Positions 33,527-43,240 of a stretch of 55,082 nt of DNA are shown here, in pieces. A program made the translations under genes and the position numbers. The notes under the pieces are model-generated. The model was given only the letters and a program-made list of their open reading frames with translations. It had not been told where the DNA came from and searched no databases. Source of the stretch: an uncultured Clostridia bacterium (GTDB lineage: Bacteria; Bacillota; Clostridia; Christensenellales; Aristaeellaceae); NCBI GenBank assembly GCA_946627565.1, contig CAMOVR010000008.1, positions 1 through 55,082 on the forward strand, in the 5' to 3' direction. Numbering within the stretch: the first letter of the stretch is position 1; every line of letters begins with the position of its first letter.

Positions 33527-35059
33527 TTACTGTTCTGCCGTCTGACAGCCGTACTCAACCTCAAAGGGCAGCAGGTCCAGAATATCCCGCTTCACATCGA
33601 TTCCCGGGTAAACTTCCAGCAGCTTAAGCCCTCTGGGCGTAAGGATGAACACACAGCGTTCCGTGATATACAGCACCTTCTGCCCGTTCTGCACCGCATT
33701 TTTGGCGGAGAAGCTGACAGAGCGGACTTCATTGACAAATTTCGGAATGGTGCCGTTCTCCTGGATCTCCACACCGTCCTCTTCCAGCGCAACCTTCAGG
33801 CCCTTGGTGTTGAAGGTCACACAGAAGACCACGGTGGGGGTCCTGGAGGTGATATTGGCAAACCCGCCTATGCCCGCATAGGCACCGGGGCCCCGGTGGG
33901 CGTTGACATTGCCGTGCCGGTCAATCTCCAGGGCGCCCATAAAGCAGATATCCAGACCGCCGCTGTTGTACAGGTCAAACTGGTTGGCCATATCATACAC
34001 GGAAGCCGCGCCGATGGTGGCACCGAACACTCTTCCGGAGGCAGGGAAGCCGCCGATGCTGCCGGACTCCACCGTCAGGGTGATGTGGTCCAGCATGCCC
34101 TTCTGCTTGGCATAATGGGAGATGGTCTCCGGTATGCCGATGCCGATATTGACAATATCTTCCTTATGCAGTTCACGGGCCGCACGCTCGGCGATGATAT
34201 GGCTGGCCGTGGACTGCTGCCGGTGGCCGTTGGTGAGGGCTTCCAGCTTTTCCGTCCACTCGTGCCACTGCTCATAGCGGATCTCAAAGCTGCCTGTCAG
34301 GGCCTGCAGGGCATCCTCCTGCTTTTCCGGTTCTTCCACCACAATGGCATCCACCAGACAGCCCGGAATAATGGCGTTTCTGGGTCTGGAAGGCTGGTCC
34401 ACAATCTTGTCCACCTGCACAATGACAATGCCCTTGTTGCTCTTGGCCGCCTGGCAGATGGAAAGGGCGTCCCCGGACATGTACATGTCGTCAAAGGAGA
34501 TATTTCCCTTGCGGTCCGCTGCGGTTCCCTTGATAAGCACCACCGTGATGGGGGGCAGCTTGTAATACAGGAACTCCTCCCCGTCCACCTGTACCACCTT
34601 CACAAAGGAAGAGTCCGTGGAGATCTGGTTGATGCCGGGGCCTTCCCTTCTGGGATCCACAAAGATATCCAGACCCACCTTGGACAGGGCACCGGGCAGG
34701 CCGCCCGCCTGGGCCCGGATGGCATGGGAAATGCAGCCCAGGGGCAGATTGTAGGCCTCGAACCGGTTCTCCAGGATAATCTTCTTGGTGCTGGGCATGG
34801 CGCCAAAGTGGCCGCAGATCAGCCTGTCCACCGCGCCTTCCCGGATATAGCCTTCCCCGCAGCCGTCCTCTTCCCAGTTGCCGAAACCGGCGGAGGAGAT
34901 GATGGTCAGGTGCTTGGGGGAATGGGTGGCCTGGTAACGCCGGTACAGCGCCTGATGCAGGGCTGTGGGGTTTTCAATGCCCACAAAGGAATTCACACAG
35001 ATGCAGTCCCCGTCCCTTACAAGAGAGATGGCTTCATCCGCTGTCATAATACGAAACAT
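33527..35059 (-). CDS. Acyl CoA:acetate/3-ketoacid CoA-transferase (YdiF-like)
   Basis: The 510-residue single-chain CoA-transferase moves CoA between short-chain acids. The catalytic Glu is E331 in VESGSIGG, and the oxyanion loop GAGVG-type is represented by PGAYAGIGGF. The size fits the fused alpha-beta form (propionate or acetate CoA-transferase). AAAGGCGG lies 5-6 bases before the ATG. A fermentative role, making or using acetate, propionate or butyrate, is likely but the substrate is not set. Confidence 0.9.
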   Translation of the reverse strand: MFRIMTADEAISLVRDGDCICVNSFVGIENPTALHQALYRRYQATHSPKHLTIISSAGFGNWEEDGCGEGYIREGAVDRLICGHFGAMPSTKKIILENRFEAYNLPLGCISHAIRAQAGGLPGALSKVGLDIFVDPRREGPGINQISTDSSFVKVVQVDGEEFLYYKLPPITVVLIKGTAADRKGNISFDDMYMSGDALSICQAAKSNKGIVIVQVDKIVDQPSRPRNAIIPGCLVDAIVVEEPEKQEDALQALTGSFEIRYEQWHEWTEKLEALTNGHRQQSTASHIIAERAARELHKEDIVNIGIGIPETISHYAKQKGMLDHITLTVESGSIGGFPASGRVFGATIGAASVYDMANQFDLYNSGGLDICFMGALEIDRHGNVNAHRGPGAYAGIGGFANITSRTPTVVFCVTFNTKGLKVALEEDGVEIQENGTIPKFVNEVRSVSFSAKNAVQNGQKVLYITERCVFILTPRGLKLLEVYPGIDVKRDILDLLPFEVEYGCQTAEQ

Positions 35060-35116
35060 GTTTACCGCCTTTTCTGAATCACGGCAGATGGATTCAGGTC
35101 AAATGGAATCAGGGCA

Positions 35117-35914
35117 TCACAGACAGAAATGGGCAGCGGTCAGCAGCGCCATATAGTCGTCGGTTACAAAGGACACGGTGCTGTTTTCCTCCAGGCGGCA
35201 GCCCGGGAAAAAGGAATTCCGCACGGCCTGCTTGTGTTCCCGGTAGGAGATCCTGAGCTCATAGTGTCCCGGCAGTGTAATCCGGGCTTTCCCCAGGTCC
35301 TGCCGGAGGCTCTTCTCGCTCTCCTCCCGGATCAGCCTGTGGGCCTTGACAGGGGCAAGACATCTGGTCATGCCGCCAAAGCCGCTCTTGACCGCCACCG
35401 TCTTAAGGCACGGGTGCAGTTCCCGGCTGTCATCCACCAGGGCCTGGTCCCCTGCCAGGAAGACCGTGGGCACACCTTTCATTGCGCAGGCCCAGGAATA
35501 GAGCAGAAACTCGGAACAGGGCAGGCCGTTTAAGGTCACCCGGGTGGTTTTTGTGGACATGGTATGGGACAGAGGGTTGCCGTAACGGCCGGCTGCCGCA
35601 TGATAGCCCACAAACATGGCCGCATCAAAGGTCTCATCCACGCCTTCCACCATGGACATGGGACTGCCGCTCCAGCCCCGGATCAGCTCCACACACTCTG
35701 GCATCTCGTTGGGATCCAGGTTGATGCCGAAGTCATGTGCATCGTTGACCAGAATGGAATCGGCACCTGCCGCCACGGCGCCGTCAATGGCTGCGCGGAC
35801 TTCCCTGGTCATCTCCGCGGCGGCACGGCTGTATACATTTTCCTTCAGTTCCGTCTCGGACCAGTACGTGGTAAAGGCTGTGCCTTCAATGTCAGCACTG
35901 ATAAATACTTTCAT
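35117..35914 (-). CDS. M55 family D-aminopeptidase (DppA-like)
   Basis: The 265-residue zinc peptidase shows the DppA opening KVFISADIEGTAF (D8 and E10), the NDAHDFG motif and a conserved VGYHAAAG with a zinc His. DppA releases D-alanine from D-Ala dipeptides and can recycle cell-wall peptides. The ATG at 35914 is chosen by family fit; the site before it is weak (GGAAGGG at about 16 bases). It leads the minus-strand set with the CoA-transferase and acetyltransferase. Confidence 0.9.
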   Translation of the reverse strand: MKVFISADIEGTAFTTYWSETELKENVYSRAAAEMTREVRAAIDGAVAAGADSILVNDAHDFGINLDPNEMPECVELIRGWSGSPMSMVEGVDETFDAAMFVGYHAAAGRYGNPLSHTMSTKTTRVTLNGLPCSEFLLYSWACAMKGVPTVFLAGDQALVDDSRELHPCLKTVAVKSGFGGMTRCLAPVKAHRLIREESEKSLRQDLGKARITLPGHYELRISYREHKQAVRNSFFPGCRLEENSTVSFVTDDYMALLTAAHFCL

Positions 35915-35996
35915 GCTCTGTCCCGCACCCTTCCTGATATGATCAGTCCCTCTTCCGGGGACACCCGTCATGCCATATGCCTGTCTTTCTCAGGTT

Positions 35997-36060
35997 CCGG
36001 AAAAGCATTTCCGGCGCCTCCGTGCATACGCAAACCCGCAGAAATCCGTCCGGGATTTCT
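35997..36060 (-). promoter_or_regulatory. Two hairpins in the M55 gene leader
   Basis: One is a 7-base stem with a tetraloop (35997-36014, CCGGAAA/TTTCCGG). The other is a stem GAAATCC/GGATTTC at about 36041-36059. Both lie in the 150-base leader between the promoter and the gene; neither has a T tract. Confidence 0.35.
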
Positions 36061-36072
36061 GTGATTCAAAAT

Positions 36073-36100
36073 ATAATATCTGTCTTCCCTTTTCTGTCAA
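36073..36100 (-). promoter_or_regulatory. Promoter of the M55 / CoA-transferase / acetyltransferase genes
   Basis: TTGACA, a 16-base spacer and TATTAT lie on the minus strand, giving a leader of about 150 bases. Confidence 0.65.
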
Positions 36101-36155
36101 GGCGGCAGACATGTATTTCAGAAGTACTTTCCCCGTGGCCTGTGTCCATTTCACA

Positions 36156-36189
36156 GAAACAATGCCTGCCTGGCAGATGCCCGGCAGGC
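36156..36189 (-). terminator. Probable terminator of the GH94 gene
   Basis: There is a 10-base stem with one mismatch (GCCTGCCTGG/CCCGGCAGGC) and a 6-base loop. The minus-strand tail is ATTGTTTC. The rest of the 326-base gap holds the M55 promoter and leader. Confidence 0.55.
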
Positions 36190-36240
36190 TGAAAAGATAC
36201 GGTTATTCTGCTGTCAGCAGTCTGTTTGGGACATGCGTCC

Positions 36241-38685
36241 TCAGCCCAACTCTGCCACAACCTCCACTTCGCTGCCCTCGGGGAAGACCGGTATTACGTT
36301 GCCGTCCATGACTTCTCCGTTGACCGTGAGCTTCTTAACGCCCCGGCAGACATGGGAGGGGTTCTCAATATGCACATGATACCTGGCGCCGCGGAAGGAG
36401 CGGTTCACCGTATAGCCGTCCCATCCATGGGGAATGCAGGGATCGATCTTCAGGCCGTCCCAGTCGGGCTTGATGCCCAGGATCCACTGGGAAATCACAT
36501 GGAAGTTCCAGGCTGCGGTACCCGTCAGCCAGCTGTTCTTGGCCTGGCCGAAATGGGGTGCGTCCTTGCCGGCGATCATCTGGCTGTAGACGTAGGGCTC
36601 CATCTTGTGCAGGTCCGAGATTTCCTCCCGGTAAGCCGGCGCGATGCGGCTGTAAAGGGAGAAGGCACGGTCGCCATGGCCCAGGACGGTTTCCGCTGCG
36701 ATGATCCAGGGATTGTTGTGGCAGAAAATGGCCGCGTTCTCCTTGTATCCCATGGGATAGCTGGTAACCTCGCCCAGCTCCCTGTGATACCTGGTAAAGG
36801 CAGGCTGCAGCAGGACAATGCCGTGCTTTGTCTCCAGATACTTTTCCACCGACTCCAATGCCTTCTGGGCTTTTCCGTCCTCAACGCCGATGCCGGCCAT
36901 GACGCAGTAGCCCTGGCTCTCGATGAAAATCTTTCCTTCCTCATTCTCATGGCTGCCCACCTTATGCCCGAAGGCATCATAGGCACGGACAAACCATTCG
37001 CCGTCCCAGCCGTCCTTCAGTACGGCTTCCCGCATCCGGTCGATGGCCTTCTGCTGCTCATCCGCCTTGTCATTCCGGCCAAGGCGGCGTTCCAGCGCCA
37101 CCAGCTCCGGCCCGATGGAAACCATCATGCCGGCAATCAGAACAGACTCTGCCACCCGGTCATCCGGTGCATTGGGATTGCTGTAGGTCTGGAAACTCTC
37201 ATCGGGGGTATCCGAGAAGCAGTTCAGGTTCAGGCAGTCGTTCCAGTCTGCCCTGCCGATGAGGGGCAGCCCGTGGGGGCCAAGATTGTTCACCACATGA
37301 CCGAGGGAGACTTCCAGATGTTCCAGCAGCGTCCCGCAGTCATCCGGGTTGCAGTCATAGGGCGTCTTCTCATCCAGGATGCCATAGTCGCCGGTTTCCT
37401 TGATATAGGCCGCGGTACCGGCAATCAGCCACAGGGGATCGTCACCGAAGCCGCCGCCGATTTCGTTATTGCCCTTTTTGGTCAGGGGCTGGTACTGATG
37501 ATAGCATCCGCCGTCCCTGAACTGGGTAGAGGCGATGTCCAGGATCCTCTCCCTGGCCCGCTCCGGAATCTGGTGCACAAAGCCCAGAAGATCCTGGGAG
37601 GAATCCCTGAAGCCCATGCCGCGGCCGATGCCGCTTTCAAACATGGAGGTGGAGCGGCTCATGTTGAAGGTGATCATGCACTGGTAGGGATTCCAGATAT
37701 TGACCATGCGGGAGAGCTTCTCATCCCCGATCTTCAGCTCATACTGGCCAAAGAGGCTGTCCCAGTGGGCATGGAGTTTCCGGAAAGCTTCCGCCACCTG
37801 TTCATCGGAATGAAGCCTTGCGAGAATCTCTTTGGCAGGCTTCTTGTTGATGACCCCGGGCGCCACGAACTTTTCTTCTTCCGGCAGTTCCACATAGCCC
37901 AGGACAAAATTCATGGTCTTCTTTCCGCCCTTCTCCAGGTGAACCCGGATCTGGTGCGCTGCCATGGGCTGCCAGCCGGAGGCGATGGAGTTGCCCATCT
38001 GACCGCTTATCACAGCCTGAGGCGCATCCATGCCGTTATACAGGCCAAGGAAAGTCTCCATATCGGTGTCAAAGCCGTCCACCGGGCAGTTGACCCCGTA
38101 GAATGCATAGTGGTTGCGGCGCTCACGGTATTCCGTCTTGTGGTAGATCACGCCGTCTTCCACTTCCACCTCACCGGTGGAGAAATTGCGCTGGAAATTC
38201 AGCATGTCATCCTGGGCGTTCCACAGGCAGAACTCCACAAAGCTGGTCAGGATCAGGTCCTTCGGGCCGTCTGAAAGGTTCTCCAGTGTCACCTGGTGCA
38301 CCTCAGCGTTTTCCCCCAGGGGCACAAAGGCCAGCTGCTGGCAGGCCACGCCGTTCTTCTCGCCCCGGATCACGGTATATCCCATACCGTGCCGGCAGCT
38401 GTAGCTGTCCAGCTCCGTCTTTGTGGGCTTCCAGCCGGGGTTCCATACCGTATCCCCGTCCTTGACGTAGAAATAGCGTCCGCCGGTATCCACAGGTATA
38501 TTGTTGTAGCGATAGCGGGTGATGCGGCGCAGACGGGCATCACGGTAGAAGCAGTAGCCGCCTGCCGTATTGCTGATCAGGCCGAAAAAGCGTTCACACC
38601 CCAGATAGTTGATCCAGGGATATGGTGTTCTTGGTGTCTCAATGACATACTCCCGGTGAGCATCGTCAAAATGACCGAACCGCAT
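36241..38685 (-). CDS. GH94 cellobiose/cellodextrin-type phosphorylase
   Basis: The 814-residue cytoplasmic enzyme phosphorolyses beta-glucosides such as cellobiose to glucose 1-phosphate and glucose. It has the GH94 layout: N-terminal beta-sandwich (about 1-270), linker helices, and an (alpha/alpha)6 barrel. The catalytic DWND motif is at residues 480-483 ([10 protein letters not shown]). The start MRFGHFDD is the normal family opening, with GGAGG 8-9 bases upstream; an upstream ATG at 38736 is rejected. No transporter or beta-glucosidase lies beside it. Exact glycoside specificity (cellobiose, chitobiose or laminaribiose) is not set by sequence alone. Confidence 0.92.
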   Translation of the reverse strand: MRFGHFDDAHREYVIETPRTPYPWINYLGCERFFGLISNTAGGYCFYRDARLRRITRYRYNNIPVDTGGRYFYVKDGDTVWNPGWKPTKTELDSYSCRHGMGYTVIRGEKNGVACQQLAFVPLGENAEVHQVTLENLSDGPKDLILTSFVEFCLWNAQDDMLNFQRNFSTGEVEVEDGVIYHKTEYRERRNHYAFYGVNCPVDGFDTDMETFLGLYNGMDAPQAVISGQMGNSIASGWQPMAAHQIRVHLEKGGKKTMNFVLGYVELPEEEKFVAPGVINKKPAKEILARLHSDEQVAEAFRKLHAHWDSLFGQYELKIGDEKLSRMVNIWNPYQCMITFNMSRSTSMFESGIGRGMGFRDSSQDLLGFVHQIPERARERILDIASTQFRDGGCYHQYQPLTKKGNNEIGGGFGDDPLWLIAGTAAYIKETGDYGILDEKTPYDCNPDDCGTLLEHLEVSLGHVVNNLGPHGLPLIGRADWNDCLNLNCFSDTPDESFQTYSNPNAPDDRVAESVLIAGMMVSIGPELVALERRLGRNDKADEQQKAIDRMREAVLKDGWDGEWFVRAYDAFGHKVGSHENEEGKIFIESQGYCVMAGIGVEDGKAQKALESVEKYLETKHGIVLLQPAFTRYHRELGEVTSYPMGYKENAAIFCHNNPWIIAAETVLGHGDRAFSLYSRIAPAYREEISDLHKMEPYVYSQMIAGKDAPHFGQAKNSWLTGTAAWNFHVISQWILGIKPDWDGLKIDPCIPHGWDGYTVNRSFRGARYHVHIENPSHVCRGVKKLTVNGEVMDGNVIPVFPEGSEVEVVAELG

Positions 38686-38724
38686 ATGATATTCCTCCAT
38701 ACTTTGTGAGAGTCTTTTAAGGCA

Positions 38725-38730
38725 AGTATA
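38725..38730 (-). promoter_or_regulatory. -10 element upstream of the GH94 gene
   Basis: TATACT on the minus strand lies 40 bases before the start codon. No good -35 is seen at 17 bases. Confidence 0.35.
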
Positions 38731-38938
38731 CCACATCTCCCTTTTTCTGCATAACTGTTTTTCACCGGCTTTTTCCCTGTTTTTTCTGCCCGCATCCTTT
38801 TCCCGTCTGCAGGCTGCATGCGCCTTTCCTCCTATATCAATATGTCTCTGTTATAACGTCCAGCCATGCATCATATGATCTCCTCCTGCAATTCAGACGG
38901 GAGTCCAGACAGGATTTCAGCAGGATTACGTTTGTCCC

Positions 38939-38967
38939 TTGCAACCTGAGGGCGGTCATGGCATAAT
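38939..38967 (+). promoter_or_regulatory. Promoter of the small hypothetical gene and pepV-like genes
   Basis: TTGCAA, a 17-base spacer and CATAAT lie 37 bases before the gene at 39004. The rest of the 318-base gap from 38686 shows nothing recognisable apart from the GH94 -10 element. Confidence 0.6.
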
Positions 38968-39003
38968 GTAAAGTGTGAACGAATCATTTCCCGGAGGTAT
39001 TCT

Positions 39004-39294
39004 ATGGCAAGCGCTCTATGGGTCCGCACAATACACCGGCACCGTATGGATAAACAGATCGTGGTACCCTGCGTCCGGAGCGATCCGCAGGACGCTCTTG
39101 CCAGTGCGCTCCAGAAACTGGATATTTCAAGGCCCATCTGGCTTGACAAGAACCAGAGGGAATGGGACGAGTTCGGCCAGACGCATTTTCTGCCGGACGC
39201 TTTTCTGGAATCCGTTCCCTTTGACAGACTGGAAATCGAATACATCGACCCGGATGCACCCAAGCGCACTTCCCGGGATCCCCGCAATGCCTGA
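39004..39294 (+). CDS. Conserved clostridial hypothetical protein
   Basis: The 96-residue protein has GGAGG 6 bases before its ATG. It opens with LWVRTIHRHRMDKQ and contains the segment ISRPIWLDKNQREWDEFGQT and an acidic end RLEIEYIDPDAP. From memory, similar short proteins occur widely in Clostridia with no assigned function. It is a compact alpha/beta protein with no signal peptide and lies in an operon with the dipeptidase and the stalk protein. Confidence 0.75.
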   Translation: MASALWVRTIHRHRMDKQIVVPCVRSDPQDALASALQKLDISRPIWLDKNQREWDEFGQTHFLPDAFLESVPFDRLEIEYIDPDAPKRTSRDPRNA

Positions 39295-39332
39295 ATGCAG
39301 AACCAGGCGTGACAGAAAGGAACTTGTTGCAT

Positions 39333-40706
39333 ATGCAGGAGAAAATCAAAGAGCTGCTGGACAGCTGGAAAGAAGACTATGCCCGTATCTTAAGCCGCTG
39401 GCTGTCCGTCCACTCCCTGAAAGGCGAAGCAGAACCCGGTGCCCCCTTCGGGAAAGAGGTCCGGCGCATGCTGGACATGGCCATGGAAGACGCAGCTGCC
39501 ATGGGATTTGAAACACGCATTATAGACGGCTACGCCGGAGACGTCACCCTGCGTGCCCCAGGTGAAAACCCCGAGGAGATCGCCGTCCTTGGCCATCTTG
39601 ACGTAGTGCCCGCCGGGGACGGCTGGAAAACGGATCCCTTCACCCCCACCCGGATCGGCGACAGGATCTATGCCCGGGGCAGCGGGGATGACAAGGGTCC
39701 CGCCCTGGCCTCCCTGCTGGCCATGAAGGCCATCCGGGACTGCGGCATTCCTCTCAGGCGCTCCATCCGCCTGATCCTGGGCTGTGACGAAGAAAGCGGC
39801 TGTGAGGACATCACCTACTACGCCGCCCACGCAGGCATGCCGGACATGGGATTTTCCCCGGATGCTTCCTTCCCCCTGATCAATACGGAAAAAGCCATGC
39901 TGGCGGTAAAGGCCCACGCTCCCCTGTCCAAAGACGGCCTGCAGGTCCTGTCCCTTATGACGGGTGAACGCATGAACGTCATTCCCGGTGAATCCGTGGC
40001 TCTGGTGGCCGGCGGCCAGGAGATTGCGGATCAGACCGCTGCCTGGGCCAAAAAGACAGGGCTTCCCTGTTTTGCCGAAGTCACGCCGGATGGCGTCAGG
40101 CTCACAGCCCTGGGCATTCCCGGCCACTCCGCCTATCCCATGGAGTGCCGCAATGCCATCGGCATGATGCTCCTGCTGCTCAAGGAACTGGGGGTACAGG
40201 GTCCCCTGCGCACACTGGCGGACGTCTACCCCATGGAGTATGACGGAAAAGCCCTGGGCATCAGCTGCTCGGATCCCATCTCCGGCGCCCTGACCTGCAA
40301 TGTGGGCATTCTCCATCTTGTGGACGGGGAAATCCACTGCACCTTTGACAACCGCTGCCCCATCGACGCGGACCTTGACCGGCTTGAAAAGATCCTGGTT
40401 TCCCACCTTCCCGGTTTCACCATTGACACCGTCAAAAAAACGCCTCCCCACCATGTACCCGCTGACAGCGAGCTGGTGACGGCGCTTCTGGCTGCCTACA
40501 CGGAAGAAAGCGGCCTGAAGGGCGAGCCGGAATCCACGGGCGGCGGAACGTATGCCAAATACCTCAAACAGGGCGTAGCCTACGGTGCCGCTTTCCCCGG
40601 CGATGAAGATCTGGCGCACCAGGCCAATGAGTACGTCAAACTGGATCAGATGATCCTGGCAGCCAAAATCTATGCCAATGCCCTGCTCCGTCTCTGCCAG
40701 GCCTGA
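39333..40706 (+). CDS. M20 family dipeptidase (PepV-like)
   Basis: The 457-residue zinc dipeptidase hydrolyses small peptides in the cytoplasm. Metal ligands can be read in GHLDVVPAG, GSGDDKGP, DEESGCED and the C-terminal ESTGGGTYAKY. The PepV-type lid domain (about 170-370) is present. The ATG at 39333 has AAAGG 12 bases upstream; an in-frame GTG at 39309 is too close to any site. It lies 38 bases after the small hypothetical gene and 39 bases before the stalk-protein gene. Confidence 0.9.
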   Translation: MQEKIKELLDSWKEDYARILSRWLSVHSLKGEAEPGAPFGKEVRRMLDMAMEDAAAMGFETRIIDGYAGDVTLRAPGENPEEIAVLGHLDVVPAGDGWKTDPFTPTRIGDRIYARGSGDDKGPALASLLAMKAIRDCGIPLRRSIRLILGCDEESGCEDITYYAAHAGMPDMGFSPDASFPLINTEKAMLAVKAHAPLSKDGLQVLSLMTGERMNVIPGESVALVAGGQEIADQTAAWAKKTGLPCFAEVTPDGVRLTALGIPGHSAYPMECRNAIGMMLLLLKELGVQGPLRTLADVYPMEYDGKALGISCSDPISGALTCNVGILHLVDGEIHCTFDNRCPIDADLDRLEKILVSHLPGFTIDTVKKTPPHHVPADSELVTALLAAYTEESGLKGEPESTGGGTYAKYLKQGVAYGAAFPGDEDLAHQANEYVKLDQMILAAKIYANALLRLCQA

Positions 40707-40745
40707 GCCCTTTTCTCTGCCACATCATAGTTGGAGGCGATTTGT

Positions 40746-43121
40746 ATGCTCCGTATCCGCAAGGCGGGTACCCTGCTGACTGTCTTTCTGTTCACCCTGA
40801 TGCTCATCTCCCCCATCTTCACCGGTCACGCAGAGACTACTGCAGACCCTGAAAGCATCGTCACGGAGATGCTGCCTTACCAGATTTCAGTCCTTTGGGA
40901 TCCGGACAATGAAGAAGCCCGGGCAGATGCCTCCCCGGTTCCGGACACGGATCCGGCAGCTTTCTGGGTCCAGGTTCCGGAGGATGCTCCCCTGGAAACC
41001 CTGACGGTTCTCTTCTCTTCCCTTTCAGATGCATACCTTTTCAGCCCGGCTTCCGGATCCGTTCTGGCTTTTAAGGATACCGGAGAAAAGATGGATCCGG
41101 AGAAGGCACTGGAGGTCTCTGTCTTTACGGAAGAGGATGCAGAAACACCTGCCGATCTCTTCCTTCTGTATGTCTCCACCTCTCCCCTGCCTGAAGCAGA
41201 ACCTGCATCCGTCCTGGAAGAAGTGGCTCCCATGCTGCCGGCTGCGGAATCCGTACTCATTGTCCTGGAAGATGAAGCAACAGCGGAAGAAGCCTCTGTT
41301 TTTGGCCCGGATAATTCCCTGGGCGGCTTCAGCACGGATGAAACATGGGAAATGCCTGTGGAAGCGGAAGAGGAAGATATGCCCCCTGTTCTGTCTGCGG
41401 AAGAAGAAGCCGTGGATTATTATGAGGCAGAAGAGGAGGAAGCTGCCGCCCTTCCCGAAGATGCAGACATCCAGCGCTGGGCCACAACCATCGGTTCCGG
41501 TGTCATTGTCTGTGATGAAGCCGGCGGCGAGGAAACCTTTATTCTGGATTCCGCCGACACCTATGTCTGGGTCCTTGGCAGCGTCATGGCAGAGGATGAA
41601 GAATGGTACAGGGTGCTTTACCTGGATGGCACCATGTATAACGAAGGCTATGTCCCGGCGGACCAGGTGGTGCTCCTGTCTCAGGAAGACAGTGATGCCT
41701 ATCAAGCCACCCTTCTTTCCCCCATGCCCGTTCTGACAGCGGATGGCGCACCGGTTCCGGATGAAGCCTTCCTGACCCCGGATGCACTCCCTGAAAATGC
41801 GGCAGATTCTGCCCCTGTCGAGAATCCGGTTCCCACCGAAGCTTCAAGTTCTGTCGCTGAAGAGGGTACCGTCCCCACGTTGGCTCCCGATTCTTCTTCA
41901 AATGAAGCGGCATCTCCCACACAGACTCCTGTCGCCGATCTCACTGAGACACCCGCGGCTGAAGTCACGGAAACTCCGGCTCCCGAAGTCACACAGACAC
42001 CCGCGGCTGAAGTCGCGGAAACTCCGGCTCCCGAAGCCACACAGGCACCCGCTGCTGAGCCCACGGAAGCCCCGGCTCCCGATCCCACTGAGGCACCCGC
42101 GGCTGAAGTCACCGAAGCTCCGGCCGCAGAGCCCACAGAAGCTCCGGCCCCTGAAGCCACCGATGCACCTGCGGCTGAAGTCACCGAAGCTCCGGCCGCA
42201 GAGCCCACGGAAGCTCCGGCTCCTGAAGCCACACACGCACCCGCTGCTGAGCCCACGGAAGCTCCGGCTCCCGAAGCTACCGCTGCACCCGCTGCTGAGC
42301 CCACGGAAGTCCCGGCTCCTGGAGCCACCGATGCTCCGGCAGCCGACCCCACCGAAGTACCGTCCGGCGCAGCTGAAGATGCTTCCGCCCCCACCGATGC
42401 CGCACAGGATGCCGATTCCGAAAGCACATCTCCCACCGAGAGCACATCTGCAGCTCCTGTCCATTCCACCCCTGAACCCATTGTGGGGCATGCCAGGGTT
42501 ATCAAGGAAACCCATATCCAGAGTGCCGCAGATGAGCGCAGCGTCCTCCTTGACCCCATCACGGAAGGAGACGTGGTGGAAGTCACCGGACAGGTGGAGA
42601 ACCCGGAAACCGGCTGGCTCTGGCATCACATTCTGTCCGGAAGCACCGAGGGTTATGTCCGGGCGGACACCCTGGCCATGATGTCCGATACCGCCTATAA
42701 CGATTACATGGAAAGCCTGGTCACGGCCACCCCGGTCCCGATCTCCACAATGGAAACCGATCTGACACCCAGACCCCGCAGTGAAGGGACACCCATTCCG
42801 GCTGTGGTCATGGGCAATACCATCCCCGGCGAAACCACATCAGCCCTTACCACACCTTCCCCTGTCAGTCCCCTGGTGACCCCGGTCCCCAGTGTCGTGG
42901 AGAACCTGCTGTCCAACTGGATCACCTGGGCTGCCCTTGGCGGCGTCATTCTGGTTCTGGGAATCATCATAGCCATTGTGGCAGCCATCCGCAGGAAAAA
43001 GGAAGAGAAGGAAGACGCTGAAGCCATGCAGCGCATTGAAAACCTGCAGCATGAATCCGACGACTGGGTTTCCCACCGTTTCAGGAATCAAAAGCAAAAC
43101 AACCAGCAGGATACACCCTGA
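40746..43121 (+). CDS. Secreted, repeat-stalk, membrane-anchored surface protein
   Basis: The 791-residue protein has an N-terminal signal peptide (to about residue 30, GHA-E), an acidic domain (about 35-240), an SH3-like segment (about 245-320), a Thr/Pro/Ala/Glu repeat stalk (400-543), a second SH3-like segment (about 575-645), a Thr/Pro-rich stretch, and one membrane helix (about 725-750) followed by RRKKEEKE. It therefore looks like a cell-surface protein with its C-terminus inside. It is very acidic. GGAGG lies 8 bases before the ATG. It ends an operon with pepV and the small gene. The SH3 parts may bind cell-wall peptide, which is inference. Confidence 0.8.
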   Translation: MLRIRKAGTLLTVFLFTLMLISPIFTGHAETTADPESIVTEMLPYQISVLWDPDNEEARADASPVPDTDPAAFWVQVPEDAPLETLTVLFSSLSDAYLFSPASGSVLAFKDTGEKMDPEKALEVSVFTEEDAETPADLFLLYVSTSPLPEAEPASVLEEVAPMLPAAESVLIVLEDEATAEEASVFGPDNSLGGFSTDETWEMPVEAEEEDMPPVLSAEEEAVDYYEAEEEEAAALPEDADIQRWATTIGSGVIVCDEAGGEETFILDSADTYVWVLGSVMAEDEEWYRVLYLDGTMYNEGYVPADQVVLLSQEDSDAYQATLLSPMPVLTADGAPVPDEAFLTPDALPENAADSAPVENPVPTEASSSVAEEGTVPTLAPDSSSNEAASPTQTPVADLTETPAAEVTETPAPEVTQTPAAEVAETPAPEATQAPAAEPTEAPAPDPTEAPAAEVTEAPAAEPTEAPAPEATDAPAAEVTEAPAAEPTEAPAPEATHAPAAEPTEAPAPEATAAPAAEPTEVPAPGATDAPAADPTEVPSGAAEDASAPTDAAQDADSESTSPTESTSAAPVHSTPEPIVGHARVIKETHIQSAADERSVLLDPITEGDVVEVTGQVENPETGWLWHHILSGSTEGYVRADTLAMMSDTAYNDYMESLVTATPVPISTMETDLTPRPRSEGTPIPAVVMGNTIPGETTSALTTPSPVSPLVTPVPSVVENLLSNWITWAALGGVILVLGIIIAIVAAIRRKKEEKEDAEAMQRIENLQHESDDWVSHRFRNQKQNNQQDTP
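41943..42374 (+). repeat. 24-base tandem coding repeat (TEAPAPEA-type octapeptide)
   Basis: There are about 18 head-to-tail copies of an 8-codon unit reading T-x-A/T-P-A-x-E/D-x, such as TEAPAAEV and TEAPAPEA. Copies are close at the base level, which allows slippage or recombination and length change. Confidence 0.9.
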
Positions 43122-43140
43122 CGGCTCTGCCGGTTCTCAG

Positions 43141-43175
43141 GCCCTAGAAAGCACCGTCTTTCTGGGGCTGCTTTT
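43141..43175 (+). terminator. Terminator after the stalk-protein gene
   Basis: There is an 11-base stem with one G-T wobble (43141-43151 with 43158-43168) and a CACCGT loop, followed by TGCTTTTG. Confidence 0.7.
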
Positions 43176-43183
43176 GTTCATGA

Positions 43184-43213
43184 TTGCTGTACCTGTAAAG
43201 ATTCCTGTATGAC
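43184..43213 (+). promoter_or_regulatory. Candidate promoter of the SWIM/SNF2 pair
   Basis: TTGCTG, an 18-base spacer and TATGAC lie 27 bases before the gene. The match is moderate. Confidence 0.35.
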
Positions 43214-43240
43214 GAAACAGAAATAAGAAAGGCGCACCAC

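Noticed and set aside
33338-35077. Long plus-strand frame opposite the CoA-transferase
   Set aside because: It is an antisense artefact of high GC; the minus strand codes a full-length enzyme.
36226-38274. Long plus-strand frame opposite the GH94 gene
   Set aside because: It is an antisense artefact with no start site or family.
41702-42586. Long minus-strand frame rich in Gly/Ser/Ala/Val repeats
   Set aside because: It is the reverse complement of the coding repeat in the stalk protein; it has no ribosome binding site.
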